Source: CAWJAP01 sp963834365 (lineage in GTDB: Bacteria > Acidobacteriota > Vicinamibacteria > Vicinamibacterales > Vicinamibacteraceae). Taken from it: DNA of 64,000 nt. Location: assembly GCA_963834365.1 (NCBI GenBank), contig CAWIBS010000029.1, positions 248,001-312,000 on the forward strand, in the 5' to 3' direction. Below are positions 54,772 through 64,000 of this stretch, piece by piece; the first letter of the stretch is position 1, and each line of letters begins with the position of its first letter. The position numbers were made by a program, and so were the translations under genes. The notes beneath the pieces were generated by a model, which did not search any database, was not told the origin of the DNA, and worked only from the letters and a program-made list of their open reading frames with translations.

Positions 54772-56259
54772 CTACCTCCGCGGCGGCCGGCGGCCCCGGC
54801 CGTGTCGAGGGCGACCGTCGCGCGCCCGCCCGAGCGGCGGACGGCCGACCAGGGCCCGCGGCGCAGGGCTGGTTGGAGGCGCCGCCGGCGGCGCGGTGAT
54901 CTGGCGTGCCGGAGAGGCCTCCGGACGGACGTGCGCCCGGGACTCGGACACCGGTCCCGGCTCCACGTCGGCCTCGCTGGAAGCGGGGCCGCGCGGCAGC
55001 CGATCCACCACGTCACGTCCTGCCGGCTGGGTGCGCCGCCGCCGCGTGATCCAGCCGGGGAGCCCCTCGATCCCGGTCGCCGCGTCGCCCGCCTGTGACA
55101 GCCGCGTCAACATGTCGTTGTACTTGCGCTCGATCACCGGCCACGCGTAGTGGCGTGCGAAGAAATGGCGGCCGTTCTCGCCCAGCGCGGCATTGAGCGA
55201 TCGATTCATCGTCAGCGTGAAGAGCGTCTCCGCGAACTCGTTGAACGTGTCGTAGTAGAGGCCGGCCCGGCTGCGGATGCACTGGCCACGCAGCACGTCG
55301 CACCGGCCGTTCGCCAGAACCGGCCGTCCGAGCGCCCAGGCCTCGAGCGTCACCATCGACAGGCTCTCGAAGAACGACGGCATGACGAGTGCGTCGGACG
55401 CCGCAATCGCATCGAACTTGTCCCGGTCCGACACGAACCCGAGATGGCGGATTTGCGGGTGCTTCGGGATGGGGAGGATCGAGTCGCCGATGAGCACCAG
55501 CGACAATCGCTGGCCGAGCCGCGGCCGATAGTTCAGGAAGAAGTCGAAGAGCTCACGGCATCCCTTGTTCTCGTCGATGCGTCCGACATAGACGACAAAC
55601 GGCTGATCGATGTCGTACTCGCGGCGGAAGCGCCCCGGCGCGGTCTCGCGTGGCACGTCGGACCCGATCCCCACCACGACCCCGGGCACCGCCTCGTTGC
55701 CCGACGCGGCCTGTATCATCGCGCGCTCTTCCGGCGAGTTGTACATGAGGGCGCGTGCGCCCCGGAAGACCGAGCCGAAGATCGACAGGCCGAGGGCCGA
55801 GTCGCGCTCGGCCGTCGGCACGAGAATCGCCTTGCGAGCCACGCGACGCATGCCGTGCCACGCGTGGTAATAGCGATAGCTGAAGAACAGGAACCAGTCG
55901 AACTCGTCGTGGCGGCGTGCGATCTCCTCGATGAGCTCGTGGCTCGTCGGGCCCTCACTTTCGAGCCACGCCAGTTCGTCGGCGATTGAATGCGGACGCT
56001 CGAACACCAGGGTCGAACGACGCCCGAAATCTTCCGGATCCCGCTCGCGCGCCAGCGCAAAGCGCCGCACCGTGACGCCGTTGACGGTGTCGGTTCCCGG
56101 TGGATAGTGAGCCCGCCAGGTGACGTAGTCCCGCGCGCACGTCGTCAACACTTCGACCGTGTGCCGGCGCGCGAGCAGCTCGGCCACGTAGCGCGCGTGG
56201 AGCTCGGCCCCGCCGTTGATTTCGGCGCCGTAGCGTTGGACGACGATCGCGAGCTTCAC
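54772..56259 (-). CDS. Glycosyltransferase family 4 protein with basic C-terminal tail
   Basis: 495 residues from a GTG at 56259 that overlaps the upstream stop (GTGA). N-terminus KLAIVVQRYGAEINGGAELHAR and TTCARDYVTWRAHYPPGTD are shared with the transferase at 51152-52412. Donor-site motif VGRIDENKGCRELFDFF and MPSFFESLSMVTLEAWALGRPVLA in parts. Residues after about 400 are an Arg/Pro-rich tail (TRRRRTQPAGRD ... RDGRPRHGRGRRPPRR) of uncertain meaning; the tail may be a shifted reading of a shorter end. Part of the glycan operon. Confidence 0.82.
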   Translation of the reverse strand: MKLAIVVQRYGAEINGGAELHARYVAELLARRHTVEVLTTCARDYVTWRAHYPPGTDTVNGVTVRRFALARERDPEDFGRRSTLVFERPHSIADELAWLESEGPTSHELIEEIARRHDEFDWFLFFSYRYYHAWHGMRRVARKAILVPTAERDSALGLSIFGSVFRGARALMYNSPEERAMIQAASGNEAVPGVVVGIGSDVPRETAPGRFRREYDIDQPFVVYVGRIDENKGCRELFDFFLNYRPRLGQRLSLVLIGDSILPIPKHPQIRHLGFVSDRDKFDAIAASDALVMPSFFESLSMVTLEAWALGRPVLANGRCDVLRGQCIRSRAGLYYDTFNEFAETLFTLTMNRSLNAALGENGRHFFARHYAWPVIERKYNDMLTRLSQAGDAATGIEGLPGWITRRRRTQPAGRDVVDRLPRGPASSEADVEPGPVSESRAHVRPEASPARQITAPPAAPPTSPAPRALVGRPPLGRARDGRPRHGRGRRPPRR

Positions 56260-57287
56260 GGATCCGAACGCTCGGGAGTGCCCGCCGGTCCGGTGTCCGC
56301 GGGGGCGTCGTGCCCGGCGCGCTCGGATGGCTCGCTGGGGCGCGAGGCGCCGGCCTCGCCGCGCACGGGCTCGATTCGAGGTGCGGTCGGGAGCGGCGCT
56401 GAGGGGGCGAGCTCACCGCCGGTGGGTGCGCCGCCGAGTGCGGGTTCGTCACCTGCGTCGTCGCCCTCACCATCGTCGGGACCGTTCACGTCGTCATTCA
56501 CCGTGTCGCCTCCCGCGCCACCGGCGTCGGCCGAGGCGCCCTCGGCCCCTCCAGTCCCGCGGCGGCGCCCGCGGCGCCGCCGGCGTCGCCGCGGCCCTCG
56601 TCCGTCACCGGGCGCCTCGGCGCCGCCTTCTTCGTCCGCCTCCTGAGGGGGCGGCGCCAGCGGTGTTCCAGGCCGGTACTGGACGACGCCCTCGAGCGCA
56701 CGGGCGCGGCGCTCGTCGAATTCGAGCCGGGTGCTGAGCGACTCCACCTGCATGCGCAGGTTCTTCACCTCGATGCCCAGGCGGGTGGTCTCGACGACGA
56801 GGTTGTTGAACATCTCGAAGTTCAGGGCGTCCAGCTCGTCGCGCGTGCGGAGCCGTTCGCTGATGCGCTCGAAGAGCTCCTTGTGCTTGGCGTTGATCGG
56901 GCCCTGCAGGTGCAGCACGTGCAGAACCGGGCCCGGGTTGATGAACAGCTTCATCACGGGGTTGAGCAGGCGGCGAATCAGCCGCAGCACCTGCCCGACG
57001 ACGCCGCGCGACGATTCATAGACGAGCTCGGCGTCGAATGCGTAGAGCGACGGCCACTCCTCACGCTCGAGAAAAAGCGGCGCGGGCTGGTGCTGGCGCT
57101 TGAAGTGGGCGAGCAGATCGGAGCGGACCGCTCGCGGATCGAGGAAGCGATCGAGCTTGACACTGGCCAGCTCGCGGATCTCCGCCTCGGTATAGTCGGC
57201 CCCGCGCTTGTCGCGGATCCGCGCCCTGATCTGGCGCATGATCTGCTCGACGTCGATGTGGTCGGCGCGAACGGTGAATTCGGACAT
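56256..57287 (-). CDS. Coiled-coil protein of the glycan cluster, with Arg-rich and acidic tail
   Basis: 343 residues, ATG at 57287. Residues 1-100 hold EQIMRQIRARIRDKRGADY and a Phe/Tyr-rich stretch; 100-215 are hydrophobic then helical (LRLIRRLLNPVMKLFINPGPVL, ISERLRTRDELDALNFEMFNN, MQVESLSTRLEFDERRARAL), a probable coiled coil; near 235-250 comes a run of Arg (RRRRRRRGRRR), and the rest is Gly/Asp/Ala-rich and disordered. The first half resembles proteins found beside glycosyltransferases in polysaccharide clusters. Function unknown. It sits 14 bp after the prenyltransferase and overlaps the next transferase. Confidence 0.6.
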   Translation of the reverse strand: MSEFTVRADHIDVEQIMRQIRARIRDKRGADYTEAEIRELASVKLDRFLDPRAVRSDLLAHFKRQHQPAPLFLEREEWPSLYAFDAELVYESSRGVVGQVLRLIRRLLNPVMKLFINPGPVLHVLHLQGPINAKHKELFERISERLRTRDELDALNFEMFNNLVVETTRLGIEVKNLRMQVESLSTRLEFDERRARALEGVVQYRPGTPLAPPPQEADEEGGAEAPGDGRGPRRRRRRRGRRRGTGGAEGASADAGGAGGDTVNDDVNGPDDGEGDDAGDEPALGGAPTGGELAPSAPLPTAPRIEPVRGEAGASRPSEPSERAGHDAPADTGPAGTPERSDP

Positions 57288-57301
57288 GGCTGGAGCGGCA
57301 C

Positions 57302-58214
57302 TCAGCCAAACGGATGATAGATGATGAGCACGACTGTCAGCGCCCACAGCGCGACACATGTCAGCAGGAGGGCGGTCAGTCAACAGCAGGGTGGACGGAC
57401 TGCCGCCCTCCTTCCGCTGGTGCACCAGGTACAGGTAGCGGAAAATCCCGTAGAGCGGAAACGGAATCGTCAGCGCCAGCCATTCGGTGCCGAACTTCGC
57501 CACCGTGTCGTCGCTGACCGTGTAGAACGCGTAGGCCATCAGCGTTGACGCCGTGACCACCGCAATCATCTGATCGAGCAGATAGGGGCTGTACTCCTGC
57601 AGGCTGCGCCGGTGTCCCGTCGCGCCGCCGGCGAGGAGCGTGAGCTCGTGGCGGCGCTTGCTCAGGCCGAGGAACAGCGCCAGCAGGATGGTGCAGAGCA
57701 GCAGCCACGGGCTGATCGGCACATTGATGACCAGCGCGCCCGCCGCGGCGCGAATCACGAACCCGATGGCGATCGTCAGGACGTCGAGAATCACCAGCTG
57801 CTTGACGGCGCCCGAGTAGACGAGCTGCAGGGCGACGTAGGCGAGTGCCGCGATGCCGAAGGCGGTCGAGAGGGCGAACGCGGCCACGAGCCCGACGACC
57901 ACGATCCCGCCGGCTGCTGCGAGGGCGGCCTGCGGGGCCAGCGCTCCGGAGGCGATCGGTCGGCGCGACTTGAGGGGATGCTGCCGATCGCGGTCGCGAT
58001 CGATGACGTCGTTGACGAGATAGACGGCGCCCGACAGGCCGCAGAAGATCGCGAACGCAGCGATTGCGCGCTCGACCGCCGTCGTGTGTCCGAGCTGCAG
58101 GCCGAAGAGCAGCCCGGCGAAGAGCACCAGGTTCTTCGTCCACTGCTCGGGCCGCAGCGAGCGTAAGAGGAGAGCCGGCCCCGATCGGGCCCGGCGTTCC
58201 TCGGGTTCGGACAT
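57302..58214 (-). CDS. UbiA-family prenyltransferase, decaprenyl-phosphate phosphoribosyltransferase-like (one frameshift as read)
   Basis: About 304 residues from the ATG at 58214. Multi-pass membrane enzyme. The polyprenyl and metal-binding motif is NDVIDRDRDRQHPLKSRRP, which matches the NDxxDxxxDRxHPxKxxRPIA pattern of DPPR synthases rather than that of 4-hydroxybenzoate transferases; the second motif is YSGAVKQLVILDVLTIAIGFVIRA in part. Near 57385 one base must change so the protein ends TCVALWALTVVLIIYHPFG at 57302. DPPR synthases attach phosphoribose to a polyprenyl phosphate, the precursor of arabinose or ribose units in cell-wall glycans. First gene of the glycan operon, which fits. 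Confidence 0.8.
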
Positions 58215-58321
58215 GCTGGCGAAACGCGTGGCCGGCATCGGAGGGGCCGGTCGTGAGCAGGAGGGCCGTCGCGTGGTTCGAGCAGCCCGGGGCGGCGGCG
58301 GAAGGTCCGCCGCCGGTGCCG

Positions 58322-58663
58322 TCAGGCGCCGTAGCTCCGGACCGCTTCGGCCTCGTCGTCGTAGCTGTCGAAGATCGTGATGAGCTTCGTGATGACGAGC
58401 AGATCCTGAATGCGCTTCGACACGTTGAGCAGCTTCAGCTTCCCGCCCTGGCGGCTGATGCTCGTGTAGGTGCGCACGATTTCACCGAGGCCCGCGCTGT
58501 CGATGTACGGGACGGCCTCGAGGTTCAGCAGAATCTTCTTGTGCCCCTGGCTCGCCAGGCTGTTGATCTTGTCCTTGAGCAGCTCGTCGCCTTCACCGAG
58601 CGTCATCTTGCCTTTGAGATCCAGGACCGTCACATCATCGACGATCCGCTCATCGATCTGCAT
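58322..58663 (-). CDS. STAS-domain anti-sigma-factor antagonist
   Basis: 113 residues from the ATG at 58663. SpoIIAA-like fold: MQIDERIVDDVTVLDLKGKMTLGEG in part, then the phosphorylatable Ser in PYIDSAGLGEIV, and LNVSKRIQDLLVITKL. Partner-switching regulator that releases a sigma factor when dephosphorylated. No anti-sigma kinase or sigma factor lies beside it. It is followed by the UbiA gene after 107 bases. Confidence 0.9.
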   Translation of the reverse strand: MQIDERIVDDVTVLDLKGKMTLGEGDELLKDKINSLASQGHKKILLNLEAVPYIDSAGLGEIVRTYTSISRQGGKLKLLNVSKRIQDLLVITKLITIFDSYDDEAEAVRSYGA

Positions 58664-58732
58664 CGCCAGCACTCCTGAGGATGGAATCGGTTGCCGAGCA
58701 GCTGCCCGCACCGGCCCGGGTCGAGTCGGGAC

Positions 58733-59173
58733 TCACCCGCGGCCGGCGATGAGCGGCACGCCATCCCGACACGCCGCGCATGCATCCGACTGCCCGAGGC
58801 AGCCGGACACTAACACGAAGGATCCGAGAGCGTCAAACCAGCACGAGGCTGGCCGACACGCGCTCAGAACCCCGGCGGCGCCGGCGCCCTTTCGCTGCTG
58901 GAAGCACTCCCGGCACAGGACCGGACGGCCCTGAGTGGGCCGGAACGGAACCGTGGTCTCCTTGCCGCAGACGGCGCAGACCGCCACGGTTTCGACCCGC
59001 TCGCGCGGGCCCTGTGGAAACGGTGCCTGCGCGGCGCGCTTGTTCTTGCAGTTCTTGCACCGCTTGGGCTCGTTCTTGAAGCCCTTGTCGGCGAAGAACG
59101 CCTGTTCGCCTGCGGTCCAGAGGAACTCGGTCCCGCAGTCCACGCAGTGCAGAGTCTTGTCCTGGAGCTCCAT
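58733..59173 (-). CDS. Zinc-ribbon protein
   Basis: ATG at 59173 (MELQDKTLHCVDCGTEF). Four CxxC pairs make two zinc ribbons: CVDC with CKNC (residues 10-45), then CAVC with CREC (residues 66-92). The family (probable zinc-ribbon domain proteins near DNA-repair or ribosomal genes) usually ends just after CRECFQ. Here the frame runs on about 50 residues; a one-base change near 58870 would end it as GF at 58864, so the tail is doubtful. Role unknown; probably nucleic-acid binding. Confidence 0.65.
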   Translation of the reverse strand: MELQDKTLHCVDCGTEFLWTAGEQAFFADKGFKNEPKRCKNCKNKRAAQAPFPQGPRERVETVAVCAVCGKETTVPFRPTQGRPVLCRECFQQRKGAGAAGVLSACRPASCWFDALGSFVLVSGCLGQSDACAACRDGVPLIAGRG

Positions 59174-59291
59174 GGCCCTTGCCCCCAAGGTGCGCGAGGA
59201 GTCCGTTCAGGCTTGACCATTGGCGGGGGCCGCGGCCGGCGCGTCTGCCGATTGCCGGACGCGACCCTCATGGAGAAGGATGTGACGACCC

Positions 59292-59489
59292 CTAGTCCAA
59301 TTCCCGACGCTGCTTCTTCCGACTCCGCTTCCGTGCAAGCGCCTGTTTGGCCCGGCGCTTGTCTCCCGGCTTCAGGTAGAACGAATGCTTCTTGATATCC
59401 TTGATGATATCTTCCTGCTGTACCTTCCGCTTGAACCGGCGAAGCGCACTTTCGATTGACTCGCCGTCCTGGACTTTCACTTCAGCCAC
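59292..59489 (-). CDS. rpsU: Ribosomal protein bS21
   Basis: 65 residues from a GTG at 59489, with AAGGGGGG about eight bases upstream. Small-subunit protein: VQDGESIESALRRFKRKVQQE in part, ending in the very basic KPGDKRRAKQALARKRSRKKQRR. bS21 helps position the mRNA Shine-Dalgarno on 16S rRNA. Located 118 bp from the zinc-ribbon gene on the same strand and divergent from purD. Confidence 0.93.
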   Translation of the reverse strand: MAEVKVQDGESIESALRRFKRKVQQEDIIKDIKKHSFYLKPGDKRRAKQALARKRSRKKQRRELD

Positions 59490-59617
59490 GCGAGAGCACC
59501 CCCCTTAACCGGCTGAGAGGCCTGCTGGGTGTGGGTTCCGCAGGCAAACGAACACTGTACGCCCTGCCCCCAAGCTCGTCAAGGGTGAACTGAACCGACG
59601 GTAAGATGACGTCCGCG

Positions 59618-60960
59618 ATGAAGATCCTCGTGGTTGGGTCGGGTGCGCGCGAACACGCGCTCGTCTGGAAGTTTCGTCAGGAGGCGGGTGTATCCGAGGT
59701 CACCTGTGCACCCGGCAACGCCGGGATCGCCGGGGATGTCCCCTGCCACCCGATTGCCGCCGACCGATGTGAACGGGCTCGTGGACCTGGCCCGGAGCGA
59801 GCACGTGGACCTGACGGTCGTCGGCCCCGAGGCGTCGCTCGAGCGCGGCCTCGCCGACGCGTTCGCCGCCGAAGGGCTCGCCATCTTCGGCCCGACCCGC
59901 GACGCGGCGCGGCTCGAAACCAGCAAGGCGTTCGCCAAACACCTGATGGCGCTCGCCGGCGTCCCCACCGCGCGCTACCGCGTCGCGGAGTCCCCCGAGG
60001 ACGCGCACGCCGCGATCGACGAACTGGGCGGCTCGGTCGCACTGAAGGCTGACGGCCTGGCCGGCGGCAAAGGCGTCATCGTCACGGTTACCCCCGAGGA
60101 AGCGCGCCGGGCCGTGGACGATCTGATGGTGCACCGCAAGGTCGGCGACGCCGGCCGGACGCTCGTCGTCGAGGAACGACTCGAAGGGCCAGAGGTCTCG
60201 TTCTTCGCGCTGGCGGACGGCGATACGGCGATACCGCTCATGTCGGCGCAGGATCACAAGCGGGCCCTCGACGGCGACCAGGGTCCGAATACGGGAGGCA
60301 TGGGAGCGTTCTCGCCCAGCCGGCTCGTGACCGCCGCACTCGAAGCGCGCATCATGCGACGCCATCGTGCTGCCCGTCGTCGCCGCCATGAAAGCCGGCG
60401 GCCATCCGTTTCGCGGGTTCCTTTATGCCGGCCTGATGCTGACCGCGGACGGACCGAAGGTCATCGAATTCAACGTCCGCCTCGGCGATCCCGAGGCGCA
60501 GGTCGTCCTGCCGCGCCTGCGAACCGAGCTGGCGCCACTGCTCCATGCCGCCGCGACCGATGCCCTGCCGTCCGGCATGCGCGTGGATGCGTCGCCCGAC
60601 CCGCATGTCGGCGTCGTGCTGGCGTCGGCGGGCTATCCGGGCGACGTGGAGCTGGGACGGCCGATCACCGGCCTGGACGTCGTCCGTTCGATGCCTGGTG
60701 TGCTGGTGTTCCATGCCGGGACCAGGCGCGAGGGCCATCAGATCGTGACCAGCGGCGGCCGGGTGCTGACCGTCGTGGGCGTCGGGCCGGACATGCCGGC
60801 GGCGGTGGCTCGCGCCTACCAGGGGGTGGATGCGGTTCGTTTCGAAGGCGTCCACGTCCGCAGGGACATCGCGGCCGAGGGCCCTCGCGGAGACGTGAGC
60901 CCGATTTGGGCCCCACGCCGAGATCCCGTAAAATATGCGGCCGGCGTCTGGCGGCCTTGA
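59618..60960 (+). CDS. purD: Phosphoribosylamine-glycine ligase (two frameshifts as read)
   Basis: About 447 residues. ATP-grasp enzyme of purine synthesis. Pieces: MKILVVGSGAREHALVWK and CAPGNAGIAGD (59618-59757); VVGPEASLERGLADAFAAEG in part, VALKADGLAGGKGVIV and QDHKRALDGDQGPNTGGMGAFSP (59760-60355); then RGFLYAGLMLTADGPKVIEFNVRLGDPEAQ in parts and GVVLASAGYPGDV. Frame changes are needed near 59757 and 60357. The last 20 residues after VRRDIAAEG are not family-like and may be another shift. A second ATG four codons upstream (59606) is possible. Normal length. Confidence 0.92.
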
Positions 60961-60988
60961 CGTGGCCGGACTGGTTTACGCAGCTCCT

Positions 60989-62064
60989 ATGTCGATGCGG
61001 CCCGTCGAGGTGACCCTCGAGGTGAGTCCTTGCGCGCGTCTCGACGTCATCGACGTGCGGGCGGGGCTCCAGCAGGAGCACACCGAGGCGCTCGCCCCCT
61101 TCCCCCGCGCCCTCTACTGTTCGTTCCACACGACGGCTGGCTACCTTGAGCAGAGCCTCGCAGCCCGGTTGCGGCAGCCTGGAGATGCGGGTGTCGAGCC
61201 CTTCGTCAAGGTGTTCCAGACGATCTTCCCGGAAGGCGCCGGCTACGAGCACGACAAGCTGCATCTCCGCACCGAGCTGTCCGACGAACAGCGGCGCCAC
61301 GAGCCCCAGAACGCCGATTCACATCTGGCCTTCATCGCCGCCGGCTTGCGCAGCTGTGTGACCTACGTCAATCGGCCGGGCGAACCGGTGTTCCTGGTCG
61401 ATCTCGACGGGATGAACGGCACCCGTCCGCGCCAGCGGCATACCACGATCGTCGGGTTCGGCACCGAGGAAGAAGTCGCCCGCGAACGGTTGATCGTGCC
61501 GGTGTCCGCACACCCGGTGGACTCGGTCAACCTCAAGGATCCGAGGCTGGGCCTCTACGAACAGCTCGAGTCGCTGACCGCCCGCTACGGTGTCGCGAAG
61601 GGCCGCCTCCAGCTGTCGCTCGCGTCCGGCGAACGGCAGGCGGGGTTGACGGTCAACGAGTACGAGACGCTGCTCATGCGTCACGACCTCGCGGAAGTGC
61701 TGCGCGAACCGATCCGTTTCATGGCGGAGAAAGGCCGGCACCTGCTGGCCGATCCGCGCGCCATTCCGAACAAGACCTTGCAGTACGCCGAAGTACGACA
61801 TGGTCCGGGTGTTCAACCAGGTGTTCGACGCGTTCAGCATGAACGAGTCGCTGGTCGAGAAGTTCGTGGCGCGGCTGCTGGCCTACCCGGCGTCCAGATT
61901 TCTGCGGATGAAGCGGTCGGTCAGCCTGCTCGTCTCCGACCGCGAATCGCGAGGGTCTGGGGCGTCCCATCCAGGGCACCTACCAGAGCCCCATCCTCGT
62001 GCAATGGGCCAAGGCCGACAGCCGCCAGCGCGCGGTCGAAGTCGTCCTGACGAGGTTCAAGTAG
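60989..62064 (+). CDS. YjbQ-family (UPF0047) protein with long C-terminal extension (two frameshifts as read)
   Basis: About 358 residues. Residues 1-150 match the YjbQ fold: RALYCSFHTTAGYLEQSL and HLRTELSDEQRRHE, DSHLAFIAAGLRSC, FLVDLDGMNGTRPRQRH-type segments. YjbQ proteins are usually 130-150 residues and have thiamin-phosphate-synthase-like activity. The extension (GLYEQLESLTARYGVAKGRLQL in part, NEYETLLMRHDLAEVLREP, then VFNQVFDAFSMNESLVEKFVA, MKRSVSLLVSDRE and QSPILVQWAKADSRQRAVEVVL) is not one I recognise. Frame changes are needed near 61795 and 61945. It starts 28 bases after purD, probably co-transcribed. Confidence 0.7.
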
Positions 62065-62097
62065 CCCTCATCTGATCGCTGCCGGCTGGCACCAGCG

Positions 62098-63181
62098 TCA
62101 CATTCGCGCCGCAGCTTGCTGCGCCGGCGAACGCCGGGCGCCTTCGACGATCAGCTGTCCGCAGGCCGCACGGATGTCACGGCCGCGGCTCCTCCGCACC
62201 GACACGGTGACCCCCTTTGCCGCCAGAATGGCCGCAAACGCGTTGACCCGAGCGTCCGACGGCCGCTCGAACGGAATGCCTGGCGCGGCGTTCAGCGGTA
62301 GCAGGTTCACCTTTGCCCGCAGCCCATCCAGGAGCTTGACGAGGCGGCGCGCATCGGCCGGCGTATCGTTCACCCCCTCGAGCAGCACGTACTCGAACGT
62401 GATCCGCGAGCGTCGCTTCACGGGAAAGCGGCGGCACGCCTCGATCAGCGCATCGAGGTCGAACTTGCGGTTGATGGGGACGAGCGCATCGCGCTGCTCA
62501 CTCGTCGTCGCGTGCAGGGAGATTGCCAGGTTCGGCATGAAGGGCTCGGTCGCCAGCCGCTCGATCGCCGGGACGAGACCGACGGTCGAGAGGGTGATCC
62601 GTCGCGGCGGCACGGCCAGCCCTTCGGCCGCCCCGACCATGCGCAAAGCCTTCATCGTCGCGTCGTAGTTGTGAAGCGGTTCGCCCATGCCCATGACGAC
62701 GATGTTGAACGCGCGATCGGCGAGGCCGGTGTCGTTCGCGAGCAGACGAACCTGGGCCGCGATCTCTCCCGCCGTGAGATGCCGGGTGAGGCCCATCTTG
62801 CCGGTCAGGCAGAACGCGCATTTCATCGCACAGCCGACCTGGGACGAAATGCAGAAAGTCTGGGCCGGGGTGTCCGGGATGTACACGGCTTCGATGCGGG
62901 CTCCATCCGCCAGCCGAAGCAGGTACTTGGTCGTGCCGTCGCTCGACACGTCCTTTCGGTCGACGGCCGGCGTGCGGACGTGGCACGTGTCCTTCAGCCG
63001 CGCGCGCAGCGCGCGGCCGAGGTCTGACATGCGATCGAAGTCGGTGACTCCCCGGCGATGGATCCAGGCATAGATCTGTCGGGCATGGAACGCCGGGGCT
63101 CCAAGCCCCTGAAGCAGCGCCCCCAGCTCGCCCAGCTCGAGTTCCGCGAGGTCGGTTCCGGCCGAGGTGTGATTCTTGCAA
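62098..63181 (-). CDS. rlmN: RlmN, dual-specificity RNA methyltransferase (N-terminal frameshift as read)
   Basis: About 360 residues. Radical-SAM enzyme that methylates A2503 of 23S rRNA and A37 of some tRNAs. Cluster motif CAMKCAFC within SSQVGCAMKCAFCLTGKMG, then VVMGMGEPLHNYDA, TLSTVGLVPAIERLA, AISLHATT, EYVLLEGVND and the second catalytic Cys in AACGQL. The N-terminal accessory domain (ELELGELGALLQGLGAPAFH in part, QIYAWIHRRGVTDFDRM) has no start codon in frame; joining to the TTG at 63181 needs one base near 63160. Convergent with the YjbQ-like gene. Confidence 0.92.
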
Positions 63182-63340
63182 GTCTTTGATTAACAGCTAT
63201 TTATAAGGATTGAAAGTATACCACGACCGGGGCCGGGCCCGGCCCTCCGGTGTTGAGCCGGCTGCCCCCGGCTGCTTGGGATATGATCCGGGTTTCGACC
63301 CGGCCGGATGGGGCCGTCTGGGGGTCTCCGAGCTGCCACC

Positions 63341-64000
63341 ATGATTCGCCGCGCCGTCCTCGACAACGGGTTGCGACTCCTGACCGAGACGATGCCGCAC
63401 GTGAGGTCGGTGGCGATTGGCGTCTGGCTCACCCGCGGGTCGCGGCACGAAAGCGACGCACGCAGCGGGATCGCCCACTTCGTCGAGCACATGCTCTTCA
63501 AGGGCACGCAGACGCGCAGCGCCGAAGACATCGCCCAGGCCATCGACTCCATCGGCGGGCAACTCGACGCGTTCACGTCCAAGGAGTACGCCGGCTACTA
63601 CATCAAGGTCCTCGACGAGCATCTGCCGCTCGCCGTCGACCTGCTCGTCGGACGTGGTGCTGCACCCGCGGCTGGACGATGGCGACATCGACCGCGAGAA
63701 GAAGGTGATCCTCGAAGAGATCAAGATGGTCGAGGACACCCCTGACGATCTGGTGCACGAGATCTTCACCGAGAGCTACTGGCCGGCGCATCCTCTGGGC
63801 CGGCCGATTCTCGGGACTCGGCAGACAGTGGAATCGTTCACCCGAGCGGCACTCCTGGGCTACTTCAAGGACGCCTACATCGCCCCGAACCTCATCGTGG
63901 CGGCGGCGGGGAACTTCGACCCCGCCCACCTGCGCGGGCTGGTCGAGCGCGCTTTCGCGGATGTCGGCGTCAGGGGCAGTCCGGTCAACGGTGGCGGCCC
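63341..64000 (+). CDS. M16-family metallopeptidase (3' end outside window; one frameshift as read)
   Basis: Starts MIRRAVLDNGLRLLTETMPH; zinc motif HFVEHMLFKGT (inverse HxxEH), then RSAEDIAQAIDSIGGQLDAFTS and YYIKVLDEHLPLAVDLL. After a one-base change near 63655 it continues VVLHPRLDDGDIDREKKVILEEI and FKDAYIAPNLIVAAAGNFDP in parts, running off the window. Processing-peptidase-like (PqqL/YmxG type) zinc protease; the remaining part should hold the second M16 domain. Stand-alone start, 150 bp from rlmN. Confidence 0.88.

Noticed and set aside
59490..59605. Riboswitch upstream of purD
   Set aside because: No purine-riboswitch or other known core motif seen; the gap is only 115 bp and is shared with the divergent rpsU leader.
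63206..63211. TATACT as -10 element of an rlmN promoter
   Set aside because: No -35 at a suitable distance; one hexamer alone is weak evidence.

Overview
This is a high-GC bacterial chromosome segment carrying ordinary housekeeping and metabolic genes. There are no rRNA or tRNA genes, phage genes, insertion sequences or CRISPR arrays that I can see. The base composition, VWFA-related secreted proteins, many TonB-dependent receptors and two-component regulators, and families of short intergenic repeats suggest an acidobacterium of the Vicinamibacteria type. That placement is inference; no marker gene was searched.

Layout. 1-2183: M28 peptidase (cut by the window edge). 2225-9149: histidine operon on the minus strand, read as promoter, His-rich leader peptide, attenuator, hisI-hisG-hisD-hisC-hisB-hisHF-hisA. 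9206-16347: outer-membrane protein, secreted phosphatase-like protein, glycine-zipper protein, thiO, carbinolamine dehydratase, YbjQ protein, an orphan microcompartment shell protein and a TonB-dependent receptor. 16507-25249: pcnB, polA, a BON-domain protein, a ZIP transporter and a VWFA protein. 25259-30785: an HTH-TonB hybrid, SDR, methyltransferase, inositol-phosphate synthase and a small membrane protein. 30978-38718: acetyl-CoA synthetase, ABC ATPases, methylmalonyl-CoA mutase large chain and a small unknown protein. 38897-46401: gpmI, eno, glgC, a secreted protein and a broken TonB-dependent receptor. 46698-51106: PDZ-containing sensor kinase plus sigma-54 response regulator. 51152-58214: surface-glycan cluster (three glycosyltransferases, a coiled-coil protein and a UbiA-type prenyltransferase). 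58322-64000: STAS protein, zinc-ribbon protein, rpsU, purD, a YjbQ-like protein, rlmN and an M16 peptidase (cut by the edge).

Two observations stand out. First, the his operon begins with a 42-codon reading frame holding eight His codons, followed by a GC stem with nine T, and an alternative pairing can disrupt that stem. This is the architecture of transcription attenuation. Second, HisH and HisF are one polypeptide whose Ala/Pro linker is encoded by a 9-bp tandem repeat, and the same repeat occurs in an intergenic gap 24 kb away. Other gaps carry degenerate arrays with a strict 7-bp period, several palindrome families, and a 76-bp inverted repeat.

Caveat: about twenty genes need one or more single-base frame changes to read through. 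These are scattered over essential genes such as polA and purD, so they are most likely assembly or sequencing errors. Gene ends near such sites are approximate.
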